Source of the DNA: Candidatus Cloacimonadota bacterium
Lineage (GTDB): Bacteria > Cloacimonadota > Cloacimonadia > Cloacimonadales > JAJBBL01
Assembly: GCA_020532365.1 (NCBI GenBank)
Contig: JAJBBL010000094.1
Span: 1-5,635, forward strand
DNA: 5,635 nucleotides
Direction of reading: 5' to 3'
Under the pieces are notes generated by a model. That model ran no database searches, had not been told where the DNA came from, and worked only from the letters and a program-made list of their open reading frames with translations. Positions 1-5,635 of this stretch are shown piece by piece (positions within the stretch are counted from its first letter, which is position 1; every line of letters starts with the position of its first letter). Position numbers and translations under genes: made by a program.

Positions 1-1392
1 AAGAGTTACGTTGATCTGATAGGTGAGTCCAAAGAGGGGGTGATTTTGGATTCCGAATTCTCTGGGCATCATATGGGAGCTTGGATTAATCCTGATCTTT
101 TTATTGCAGAATATGCCAGAGGATTCTCTGTTAAAAACTTTACTCTGTTAAACGGGGGTGATCCAAGGAGTGATAGCTGCAGCGGATCTATAAATCTCCG
201 TTGTGCGACTGAGTTTGAGTTTAATAACATTCATGTAGAAGGCTGTGTGACTTTTTATACGTTTGATGCTAAGTGCTTAAAAGATAGTTGCGAGATAAGA
301 AATATTGTGATGTATGATAATAAGGCTATTGTAGCCTTGGATCTCGAAAATGTATATGACTTTGATGTTTACTTGGAGAATATTCGTATCCGTAAGGTGG
401 CAAAGTCTCCTTATTCTACTAAATCAGGAGGAGGATCAGGATTGAATATATTAGGAAACTCATCGGTATGGCCAGGGGATGGTAGAGCCACTATTGTCAA
501 TTTAGAGGTGTCAGATTGCGACAAATATACTGCCCCCGATTTTGCTAAAATACCTCATGGTGTAGTGAGTTTTCTGTATGACGGTTACTTTAGGCTAATT
601 AACGCTACTATTGCTGATAATGTCTCAGATACTCCAGGTGGTGGCGGCTTAAAAGTTTCAGATGGACATAAAGTTGTTGATATCTACAACTCTATTCTTT
701 ATGGTAATGAACCAAAAAATTTAATATTGTGTAACGATACCTATGATCCACATGAGACCAATGTGTATAATTCACTTATAGGGGGAGGGTATTGGAATGT
801 TTTTAAGTCAGGAAACTGCGATCTTTTTTGGGATGATACCAATATTGATGAGGATCCTTTATGGGTAGGTGATTCTAACTTAGAGGAGTTCCCTTATATG
901 TTACAAGAGGGGTCACCGGCTATAGATAAGGGGACTCTTGATATACCTGATTTTGAGTTTCCTGAGTTTGACTTAGCGGGTAACCCTCGTATAGTCAACG
1001 GAATGATTGATATTGGGGCTTATGAGTATCAAGGGGTAACCAGTGTTGGTGGCGAGACATTACCTAACATAGAGGCGTTTGACTACAAGCTCTACAACTA
1101 TCCAAATCCAATCTCTCTGAACGAAAATACAAGCGGTACAGAGCGGTCGATGCCAGGTACGACGATAAGCTTTCAACTACCGAAGAGTAGTCAGGCTGTA
1201 ATCGACATTTATAACGTCAAAGGGCAATTTGTGAAGCGTCTGATCAACGCCGAACTATCCAAAGGTGAGTATAGTATCTTTTGGAACGGTAAGGATGAGC
1301 AGGAGCGTTTGGTTGGTAGTGGACTTTATATGTATCAGCTGTCGGTTGACGAGGTCATAGTCGACACTGGTAGATGTACAGTGATTAAGTAA
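1..1392 (+). CDS. Secreted right-handed beta-helix protein with T9SS type A sorting domain (5' partial)
   Basis: The reading frame is open from base 1. The first codons read SYVDLIGESKEGVIL, a typical beta-helix coil, so the true start lies upstream and the GTG at 40 is probably internal; 463 codons are visible. Codons 1 to about 345 are short beta-strand rungs ending in Asn/Gly turns (for example NFTLLNGG, DIYNSILYGN), as in pectin-lyase-like parallel beta-helix proteins. The helix closes with a signature known from such proteins: DEDPLWVG, then GSPAIDKGT (codons 304-312), then DLAGNPRI and IDIGAYEYQG (codons 336-345). After a linker, codons 364-463 form the sorting domain (NYPNP, TTISFQLP, IYNVKGQ, WNGKDE, GSGLYMYQL). 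The role is inferred to be a surface-attached or released protein, perhaps polysaccharide-binding or adhesive. No catalytic residues can be named. Five Cys fall within codons 60-97. The last residues (GRCTVIK) diverge from the usual Lys-rich ending. The signal peptide would lie outside the window. Confidence 0.9.
   Translation, partial: KSYVDLIGESKEGVILDSEFSGHHMGAWINPDLFIAEYARGFSVKNFTLLNGGDPRSDSCSGSINLRCATEFEFNNIHVEGCVTFYTFDAKCLKDSCEIRNIVMYDNKAIVALDLENVYDFDVYLENIRIRKVAKSPYSTKSGGGSGLNILGNSSVWPGDGRATIVNLEVSDCDKYTAPDFAKIPHGVVSFLYDGYFRLINATIADNVSDTPGGGGLKVSDGHKVVDIYNSILYGNEPKNLILCNDTYDPHETNVYNSLIGGGYWNVFKSGNCDLFWDDTNIDEDPLWVGDSNLEEFPYMLQEGSPAIDKGTLDIPDFEFPEFDLAGNPRIVNGMIDIGAYEYQGVTSVGGETLPNIEAFDYKLYNYPNPISLNENTSGTERSMPGTTISFQLPKSSQAVIDIYNVKGQFVKRLINAELSKGEYSIFWNGKDEQERLVGSGLYMYQLSVDEVIVDTGRCTVIK
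1090..1389 (+). other. T9SS type A C-terminal sorting domain of the beta-helix protein
   Basis: This encodes the last 100 residues of the upstream protein. It shows the family hallmarks in order: NYPNP, TTISFQLP, IYNVKGQFVKRL, WNGKDE, and a final GLYMYQL strand. It corresponds to the Por secretion C-terminal sorting domain with a FlgD-Ig-like fold, which in studied bacteria directs the folded protein through the outer membrane and is then removed. Sixteen residues separate NYPNP from TTI, where the common form has about four (FNPT/FNPS). Confidence 0.85.
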
Positions 1393-1412
1393 GAGGCAAT
1401 GTAATTATGTGT

Positions 1413-1440
1413 AAGGGGCGGGGCAACTCGTTCCCTTTTT
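1413..1440 (+). terminator. Probable intrinsic terminator of the beta-helix gene
   Basis: The hairpin begins 20 nt after the TAA stop. AAGGG (1413-1417) pairs with CCCTT (1433-1437). Then G1418 can wobble with T1431 and T1432 is bulged. CGGG (1419-1422) pairs with CTCG (1427-1430), with one G-T wobble, closed by a GCAA tetraloop of the GNRA type. The stem runs into TTTTT (1436-1440), part of which may pair with the AA at the base. The position just behind a stop codon fits termination. The T-run is short and the stem imperfect, so leaky read-through into the next gene is possible. Confidence 0.5.
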
Positions 1441-1442
1441 GG

Positions 1443-1466
1443 TGGCAAGTTACAGATAACTTGTCA
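1443..1466. promoter_or_regulatory. 10-bp inverted repeat: operator-like dyad or leader hairpin
   Basis: TGGCAAGTTA (1443-1452) is followed by CAGA and then TAACTTGTCA (1457-1466). Nine positions are Watson-Crick pairs and one is G-T (1445/1464). No T-run follows, so it is not a terminator. It lies 3 nt after the terminator and about 35 nt before the ribosome-binding site of the large gene. Its right arm contains TTGTCA, a possible -35 box. As DNA it would be a dyad operator with half-site TG(G/A)CAAGTTA; as RNA it would be a tetraloop hairpin carried by read-through transcripts. Which role applies cannot be decided from the sequence. Confidence 0.45.
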
Positions 1467-1488
1467 AGATTACGACGATCTGCATACT
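1461..1488 (+). promoter_or_regulatory. Weak candidate promoter for the large T9SS protein gene
   Basis: TTGTCA (1461-1466) and CATACT (1483-1488) are separated by 16 nt. Each resembles a sigma-70 box (TTGACA, TATAAT), with 5/6 and 4/6 matches. Transcription would start near 1495 and give a leader of about 20 nt. Promoter consensus differs in some FCB lineages (Bacteroidota use a TAnnTTTG -7 box, not seen here), so this is only a placement suggested by the upstream terminator and the overlapping dyad. Confidence 0.22.
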
Positions 1489-1498
1489 GGTAAAAAAT

Positions 1499-1506
1499 AA
1501 GGGGGG
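1499..1506 (+). promoter_or_regulatory. G-rich ribosome-binding site fixing the GTG start at 1514
   Basis: AAGGGGGG lies 7 nt upstream of GTG 1514. This spacing, together with the immediately following signal peptide, supports GTG as the start. The next in-frame ATG (1604) would remove the signal peptide. The six-G run is a less usual Shine-Dalgarno form than AGGAGG. Confidence 0.65.
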
Positions 1507-1513
1507 AATTAAA

Positions 1514-4500
1514 GTGAGAGTATTGAACTATTTATTAGTGTTGATTATTTTTACCGTCAACGTATATGCAATAACGGTGGAAACAGCTTCATTCAAGGAT
1601 TTCATGTATGGCAAAACCGAAAAAACATCATATGATAATTGGATTAGCCATGTAGTAGAGACAGATGAAGACAAAGAACGTTATCAATTTGCACCTTGGA
1701 ATGTACAGAGAGAAGGGTTTGGTAAGTTCGAGAGGCCTAATGAAGTGTCGCAACTTAAATGGAAAGAGATCGTCGATCTCTTTATCAATGGCGAGTATGA
1801 GCTTGCTCAGGAAGCGATAGATACCTACGAATATCCTTATGATGTAGTCGAGTTCCACGATACAGATACCGACAGAACGTATTATATGTTAAGAGAGAGG
1901 ATAGATCTGTCCTATTTCGATAGAAACGGTGCCACAAATAATCCTGGAATATATCAGAGAGGTAGCTTTAATTATGGTTGGGGATTATTTGTGGTCAATC
2001 CTACTTCTGAAATTCCAATCAATGTGAATGTGGTACACCCTTTAGACGACTTTATTGCCGTGCCGGTAGCCCATAAGGCTTTTACCACTTGGGATGCACG
2101 ATATTTTATGGTCACCGGGGCAAGCAGAAATTTGTCATATGCCGATCCTTCAAGGGAAGAAAATCATCCATTTAATACGTTTTATAAAGCAGCGTGTGAC
2201 GAGATTCGTGAAACTTTTGGGCGACGCGAACTATCGACTCAAATCCACAGCTTTGACTTCACCCATATTGGCTATAACTCTTTACAAATTTCTGCTGGCG
2301 GAAGAGTTCAAACATCACCAGGCTTGCCGATACGTGACGTTAGTGGAAACTTCAACGATCTTATCAACCACACCCCTTTTGAAGTTATTCCGGCCAATAC
2401 TTTCGGCTTTCACGATAATGTAACGGTTCTGGACTACTATTCCGTATGCTTCAGCGAGGGTGATATGCTTTATGACGATGGGGATATGTTACACCCTATA
2501 TCCGACAAGATCAATCTTCCTGGCTACTCCGAAAACATTCAGGTTAAATACACTTTGAAAGACTGGAATAAACACGATTTATACAGCCCCTTCTTCCATA
2601 TTGAAATGGAAGAGTTTCCGAGTGTGCTACGTCGAGACACTAACACATACAAATGGTTTTATGGTTACGATTTAAGTACCGAAAAATGGGATGCAGATAA
2701 TCTATATACCAAAGCGTTAGAGCTGTACACACCGTGGGTCTTAGCCTTTGATAAAATGATCCCACATTTACTTAATCCTGATGATGGAGTGCCCCCAACT
2801 GCACCGTCAAAAATAGATTTAGTAGGCGCTTCTTATGAAAACATAGTGCTTTCTTGGGAGAGATCTTACTCAGCTGATTTTCTGACTTATGAAATAGCTT
2901 ACTCTACTGAGCCGATTGATACGCTGACAACTGATTATAACGTTGTGGATAGAAATCAGGTCGAGACTTTAGCAGGGCAAGCGGTTGTAGTTGGAAAAGT
3001 TACCGGCCTTCAACCAATGACCGGCTATTACTTCAGGATCAGAGCAAAAGATCGCAATGGTAACTACTCACCCTTCTCTGATGAAGTATATCTGACAACT
3101 GGGTCGGCTACTATCGCTTCACTATCCTCACTTGGACGTGATAGTTTAGCTGAGTTGAAGTGGACTGCCAGTTATCAAAAGAATAACAAAGGGTTTAACG
3201 TTTTAAGAAGAGTTAAAGGGACTGATTCATTTATAAAGGTAGCTTCGTGGGAGACCGAGGAAGCTTTGAAAGGGTCAGCAAACTCAAACGTTGAATACAC
3301 CTTTAATGATAGAACCGCTCAAAATGGAAATGTATACGAATATAAAATCTCTTCAGTCGACGATGATTTTAACGAGTATGTGCATTACGATGTCACCACA
3401 GTCTCGGTACAGCCTATTATGGCGCTACTTTTTCAGAATGAGAGTGGTTATGTGAAAGACACTGTAGAGTTTGGAGTAAATCATTTCGCTACCGATCTTT
3501 TTGACGATGATTATGATCTGGTTAAGGGAAACAGAGACTTGAATAACTACTTCTACGCTTACTCTCACAAGCCTGATTGGCTACGAGATAAGCAACTACT
3601 AAAGCGTGATATTTACAGCTATCACGACCCTGAAGTAGAGCTTAAAACTTGGCTGATTAGGGCTTCTACGGATCAAATTAATCAGAATTTAACTGTCTCG
3701 CTCATCGGTAGTATATCACGGGGTGACTCTAAACTCTTTCTGTTAGATAACGCTACCGGCGAGTATTTAGACCTCTTCGAGGAGCAGTTTGTTTATAGGG
3801 CGAGTTCGGCACAAGAGCGTACGTTTACGATCGTCTGGGGAACTCAGCTCCCTGAAATCAAGATTACACAAATGACGAACCGTTATTTAGAGACAGGGGA
3901 GACGATAGAGTTTGACTGGTCAATCAGAAATATGCACTTGATTAAAGACGTCGAAATCTATCTTGATAACGGCGAACACCAAATAGCCCTTAAAGATAAT
4001 ATGAACCCGATAGAGGGTACTTTTAAGTGGACTGCGACAGAGTTTGAAAAACCTTACACCAACGTATCTTTTGTAGTGAGAGCTAATCTGTTAAACGGTG
4101 GCTATTTTGAAGAAAGATCCGACTTTAAGTTCGGGGTCATCACCAAAGAGATGGAAATCTCTAATTCTGCCGGGTGGCATTTGGCGACCAACGTCTTTAT
4201 GAGTCCAGTTTTTCAAGCTGCAGATGTCTTTGGTGAAGAGGCAAAGTTGTATTCATTCAATCCTGTGAACAAAACCTATATGCCGCTAAATATGTTTGGT
4301 TTTGGGATGGGATGTTTAGTGCATATGCCAGACGAATACTCCACCGAGCTATTTGGCGAACTTAGAAAGACTACATATGAAATGTCACTCAAGAAAGGGT
4401 GGAACCTACTTCCTAACGTATTCTGTAACGATTTGAAAGTGAAAGACATTATCTTTCAACACAATAATCAGAAGTTTAACTATATCGAAGTTATTCTGTC

Positions 4501-5428
4501 AGACGTGATTGCCTACCCGATTTATGGACTTGAAGATAACCGATACGTGCCTATTGAGACTATTGGAGCGGCTGAATGTGCTTGGATATACTCGAATGTT
4601 GAAAATTTGGTTATCAGACAAGAACCTTTTATGCATTACGATATTACGATGAATAGACTCGATAAATGGCAGCTGAAAGTCGAAGCTGAAATTGATGAAT
4701 TTAATATCGATAACGTAACGCTCGGACACGCAGAGGGTACTGATGAGAGTTTTCACTTCTTCTATGACCTGCCTAAACCGCCCAAAAAACCAGATACTAA
4801 GCTCGATTTCTATCTCGATAGCTATACTGACAAAGAACCGTATCACCGCTTGCAGTCCTTCTATAAAGAAGACCTACCAGTTGGGGAACAGTGCGAAAGA
4901 GCTTGGAGTTTTACCCTTGAACTGGACGACTTAGACAACCCTGTTACCTTCAGAACTGACGGCTCTGAGCTACCGGCCGGTTATAAAGTAGTAATGGAAA
5001 TTAGCGATCTCTATGTAGTTCTCAGCGAAGAGAACAACTATGTATATCAGCCGAAATCAAAGCTTATTCAAGGGTTGTTGAAAATCACTAACTTAGACGT
5101 CACCTCTGTTGAAAAGATACCTTTTGCCACTACATTGCACAGTAACTATCCAAACCCGTTCTATCCAAATAGCTCAGTCTCGCGAAATATTGGCACAACG
5201 ATCCCTTATTCGATTAAGAATAGAGGGAATGTATTGTTGGAGATTTACAATATTAAGGGACAAAAGGTTAAGACATTGGTCAACGAAGTAGTCGATTCGG
5301 GAAGTCATTCAGTCGTCTGGGACGGAAAAGATGGGAGAGAAAGAGGAGTATCGGCCGGTATTTATTTCTATAAATTATCGACCGGTAGCTCAGAAGCTCA
5401 AATTAAAAAGATGATGCTTCTTAAGTAA
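1514..5428 (+). CDS. Large secreted multidomain protein: putative metal-hydrolase-like N-domain, FN3 modules, T9SS sorting domain
   Basis: This is 1304 residues starting at GTG. Residues 1-19 are a Sec signal peptide (MRVLNY, hydrophobic LLVLIIFTV, cleavage after VYA). Residues about 100-420 form one domain with conserved-looking polar motifs: GWGLFVVNP (155-163), VVHPLDDF (173-180), VTGASRN (200-206), ADPSREENHPF (210-220) and QIHSFDF (243-249). The H175-P-x-D178 and H245 pattern suggests a zinc-dependent amidase or peptidase-like fold; this is inference and no substrate can be named. Residues about 425-531 are a fibronectin type III domain (TAPSKIDL, VVLSWER-like strand, YFRIRAKDRNGNYSP). 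Residues 532-633 are a second FN3-like module (NNKGFNVLRR, YEYKISSVDDD). Residues about 640-777 are a beta-sandwich module common in such exported proteins, and 781-875 look Ig-like. Residues 887-1039 contain two GWxL..NVF repeats. Residues 1040-1192 form another beta-rich module with DLPKPPKKP. Residues 1208-1304 are the T9SS tail. The protein is presumably exported by Sec then T9SS and acts on the surface or outside the cell. No truncation or frameshift is seen. Confidence 0.93.
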   Translation: MRVLNYLLVLIIFTVNVYAITVETASFKDFMYGKTEKTSYDNWISHVVETDEDKERYQFAPWNVQREGFGKFERPNEVSQLKWKEIVDLFINGEYELAQEAIDTYEYPYDVVEFHDTDTDRTYYMLRERIDLSYFDRNGATNNPGIYQRGSFNYGWGLFVVNPTSEIPINVNVVHPLDDFIAVPVAHKAFTTWDARYFMVTGASRNLSYADPSREENHPFNTFYKAACDEIRETFGRRELSTQIHSFDFTHIGYNSLQISAGGRVQTSPGLPIRDVSGNFNDLINHTPFEVIPANTFGFHDNVTVLDYYSVCFSEGDMLYDDGDMLHPISDKINLPGYSENIQVKYTLKDWNKHDLYSPFFHIEMEEFPSVLRRDTNTYKWFYGYDLSTEKWDADNLYTKALELYTPWVLAFDKMIPHLLNPDDGVPPTAPSKIDLVGASYENIVLSWERSYSADFLTYEIAYSTEPIDTLTTDYNVVDRNQVETLAGQAVVVGKVTGLQPMTGYYFRIRAKDRNGNYSPFSDEVYLTTGSATIASLSSLGRDSLAELKWTASYQKNNKGFNVLRRVKGTDSFIKVASWETEEALKGSANSNVEYTFNDRTAQNGNVYEYKISSVDDDFNEYVHYDVTTVSVQPIMALLFQNESGYVKDTVEFGVNHFATDLFDDDYDLVKGNRDLNNYFYAYSHKPDWLRDKQLLKRDIYSYHDPEVELKTWLIRASTDQINQNLTVSLIGSISRGDSKLFLLDNATGEYLDLFEEQFVYRASSAQERTFTIVWGTQLPEIKITQMTNRYLETGETIEFDWSIRNMHLIKDVEIYLDNGEHQIALKDNMNPIEGTFKWTATEFEKPYTNVSFVVRANLLNGGYFEERSDFKFGVITKEMEISNSAGWHLATNVFMSPVFQAADVFGEEAKLYSFNPVNKTYMPLNMFGFGMGCLVHMPDEYSTELFGELRKTTYEMSLKKGWNLLPNVFCNDLKVKDIIFQHNNQKFNYIEVILSDVIAYPIYGLEDNRYVPIETIGAAECAWIYSNVENLVIRQEPFMHYDITMNRLDKWQLKVEAEIDEFNIDNVTLGHAEGTDESFHFFYDLPKPPKKPDTKLDFYLDSYTDKEPYHRLQSFYKEDLPVGEQCERAWSFTLELDDLDNPVTFRTDGSELPAGYKVVMEISDLYVVLSEENNYVYQPKSKLIQGLLKITNLDVTSVEKIPFATTLHSNYPNPFYPNSSVSRNIGTTIPYSIKNRGNVLLEIYNIKGQKVKTLVNEVVDSGSHSVVWDGKDGRERGVSAGIYFYKLSTGSSEAQIKKMMLLK
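2030..2270 (+). other. Candidate metal-binding core of the N-terminal domain (residues 173-251)
   Basis: The segment combines a hydrophobic strand ending in H-P-L-D-D (H175, D178, D179), a second strand ending in G-A-S-R (202-205), an acidic/His loop (D211, R214, E215, E216, H218) and a third strand with H-S-F-D (H245, D248) followed by H251. An HxxD pair on one strand edge and a distant single His is the arrangement used by HxxE...H carboxypeptidase-like and N-formylglutamate-amidohydrolase-like zinc enzymes. The similarity is by pattern only. The domain could equally be a non-catalytic relative. Confidence 0.4.
2786..3412 (+). other. Two fibronectin type III-like domains (residues 425-633)
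   Basis: The first unit opens with PPTAPSKIDL and has a central LSWERS strand, a TGLQPMTGYYFRIRAKD segment and a closing SPFSDEVYLTTG strand; these are the standard FN3 landmarks. The second unit has LKWTASYQKNNKGFNVLRR and YEYKISSVDDDFNE, a variant often seen in T9SS cargo, where NNKGF.V.R is followed by a Y.Y.(I/L)..VD strand. They are probably spacers or binding modules between the N-terminal domain and the secretion tail. Confidence 0.7.
4172..4630 (+). repeat. Diverged two-copy protein repeat, GW(H/N)L..NVF modules
   Basis: Residues 887-960 and 962-1039 begin with the same pattern (GWHLATNVF and GWNLLPNVF). Each continues through a (L/I)YSF/YPIYG strand and a Y(M/V)P(L/I) turn to a G(C/A)..(V/I) strand (GCLVHMP and CAWIYSN). 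The wording resembles the GWNLISNPF...GYWI type of module found in other exported FCB proteins. The DNA copies are too diverged to look repeated at nucleotide level, so this is an old duplication. Confidence 0.6.
5135..5425 (+). other. T9SS type A C-terminal sorting domain of the large protein
   Basis: These 97 residues contain LHSNYPNPFYP, then GTTIPYSI, LLEIYNIKGQKVKTL, SHSVVWDGKD, AGIYFYKLSTG and a lysine-containing end (KKMMLLK). This is close to the family consensus and stronger than the tail of the upstream protein. Twelve residues separate NYPNP from TTI, again longer than the common form. The domain is expected to be recognised by the outer-membrane T9SS translocon and cleaved on export. 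Confidence 0.9.
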
Positions 5429-5457
5429 TCGAAGCGTAAAACATATAAAAAAGATGT

Positions 5458-5495
5458 AACCCCTTGTTATGTATAGGCATAGCAAGGGGTTTCTT
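5458..5495 (+). terminator. Strong intrinsic terminator of the large gene
   Basis: AACCCCTTG (5458-5466) pairs with CAAGGGGTT (5483-5491). The stem continues through a T-G wobble (5467/5482) and TATG/CATA (5468-5471 with 5478-5481), giving 14 bp with a six-base loop, followed by TTTCTT. It starts 29 nt after the TAA. On the opposite strand the stem is followed, after five bases, by a run of six T, so it could also stop transcription arriving from the right. Confidence 0.85.
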
Positions 5496-5501
5496 AGTAG
5501 T

Positions 5502-5536
5502 AGTACCGTAGGCGGCAGTGAGCCGGCTACGGTATT
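5502..5536. repeat. GC-rich imperfect palindrome, hairpin without T-run
   Basis: TACCGTAG (5504-5511) pairs perfectly with CTACGGTA (5527-5534). A G-G mismatch follows, then CGGC (5513-5516) pairs with GCCG (5522-5525) around the loop AGTGA. A5502-T5536 and a G-T wobble extend the base. No T-run follows on either side, so it is not a standard terminator. It sits 6 nt after the terminator region. It could be a REP-like intergenic palindrome, a protein-binding site or a structured leader element of the next gene. Confidence 0.6.
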
Positions 5537-5566
5537 GCTCCTTGCTTCTTCAGTAGATGAGGGGTG

Positions 5567-5597
5567 AAAAACAGGGGGTTAAGTTAGCTCTGTTTTT
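5567..5597. terminator. Terminator-like hairpin, possibly bidirectional
   Basis: AAAAACAGGG (5567-5576) pairs with GCTCTGTTTTT minus its first wobble-free base: C5588, T5589 (wobble), C5590, then TGTTTTT (5591-5597), giving 10 bp around an 11-base loop. The A-run on one side and T-run on the other are the layout of a bidirectional intrinsic terminator. The GC core is only about five pairs. It may back up the stronger terminator upstream, end a transcript coming from the right, or attenuate one starting in this gap. Confidence 0.45.
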
Positions 5598-5635
5598 AAG
5601 CTTCGTTGAAAAAAAGGTTGCCAAAAAAGAGATGA

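Larger units (their letters stand above)
5429..5635. other. Non-coding 3' region holding three hairpins
   Basis: No convincing gene is present. Besides the three hairpins, the last 35 bases are A-rich (two runs of six or more A) and could lead into a gene beyond the window, but no ribosome-binding site at normal spacing from a start codon can be shown. Confidence 0.6.

Noticed and set aside
40..42. GTG at 40 as true start of the beta-helix protein
   Set aside because: The frame is open upstream, the preceding codons encode a characteristic beta-helix coil, no ribosome-binding site precedes it, and no signal peptide follows.
1467..1481. Short inverted repeat AGAT...ATCT
   Set aside because: Only four pairs around a seven-base loop in AT-rich DNA; expected by chance.
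1628..1858. Minus-strand reading frame of 76 codons
   Set aside because: It lies wholly inside the large gene, has no ribosome-binding site, and its composition is explained as the antisense of a continuous, domain-bearing frame.
2094..2423. Plus-strand reading frame of 109 codons in another phase
   Set aside because: It overlaps the motif-rich N-terminal domain of the large protein, shows no family features and no ribosome-binding site.
4499..4846. Minus-strand reading frame of 115 codons
   Set aside because: It is antisense to the second half of the GW modules and the following beta-rich module of the large protein; no recognisable domain and no start signal.
4743..5291. Two short plus-strand frames (4743-4934 and 5109-5291)
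   Set aside because: Out-of-phase shadows within the 3' part of the large gene, including its well-recognised sorting domain.
5469..5567. Possible 32-codon small gene starting ATG at 5469
   Set aside because: It begins inside the terminator stem, spans the palindrome, and has no ribosome-binding site.
5615..5635. Possible start of a next gene at ATG 5632
   Set aside because: The GG at 5616-5617 is about 14 nt away and GAG directly touches the ATG, so no normally spaced ribosome-binding site exists; only one codon is visible.
1..5635. CRISPR array, tRNA/rRNA, transposase or phage genes
   Set aside because: No regularly spaced direct repeats, no cloverleaf or rRNA-like segments, and no transposase or phage motifs were found in either strand.

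Overview
The window holds two large exported, surface-type proteins encoded in tandem on the + strand, each ending in the same kind of C-terminal sorting domain. The upstream gene enters from outside the window and lacks its 5' end. The downstream gene is complete at 1304 codons. No RNA gene, insertion sequence, CRISPR array or phage gene is visible.

Organism (inference): both proteins end in a type A sorting domain of the type IX (Por) secretion system, an Asn-Tyr-Pro-Asn-Pro motif followed by a FlgD-Ig-like beta-sandwich with an IYN(I/V)KGQ strand. T9SS sorting domains are confined largely to Bacteroidota and related FCB lineages. The IYNIKGQ.VKTL...G.H.VVWDGKD wording, FN3 modules, beta-helix modules and moderately AT-rich DNA point most to Candidatus Cloacimonadota or a neighbouring candidate phylum. 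Bacteroidota or Marinimicrobia-like lineages are not excluded.

Layout: 1-1392 is the 3' part of a right-handed parallel beta-helix (pectin-lyase-fold-like) secreted protein. 1393-1513 is a compact intergenic region with a plausible intrinsic terminator, then a near-perfect 10-bp dyad with a 4-nt spacer whose right arm overlaps a possible -35 box, then a G-rich ribosome-binding site. 1514-5428 encodes a multidomain protein: signal peptide, a conserved-looking N-terminal domain with an H-P-x-D and H-S-F-D pattern suggestive of a metal-dependent hydrolase, two FN3-like domains, further beta-rich modules including a two-copy GW(H/N)L..NVF repeat, and the T9SS tail. 5429-5635 is non-coding and contains three successive hairpins: a strong intrinsic terminator, a GC-rich imperfect palindrome without a T-run, and a second terminator-like hairpin.

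The two proteins probably share the Sec plus T9SS export route and end up on the cell surface or outside the cell. The terminator between them suggests separate transcription units rather than a tight operon. The most interesting element is the N-terminal domain of the large protein, whose chemistry cannot be assigned from the sequence alone.
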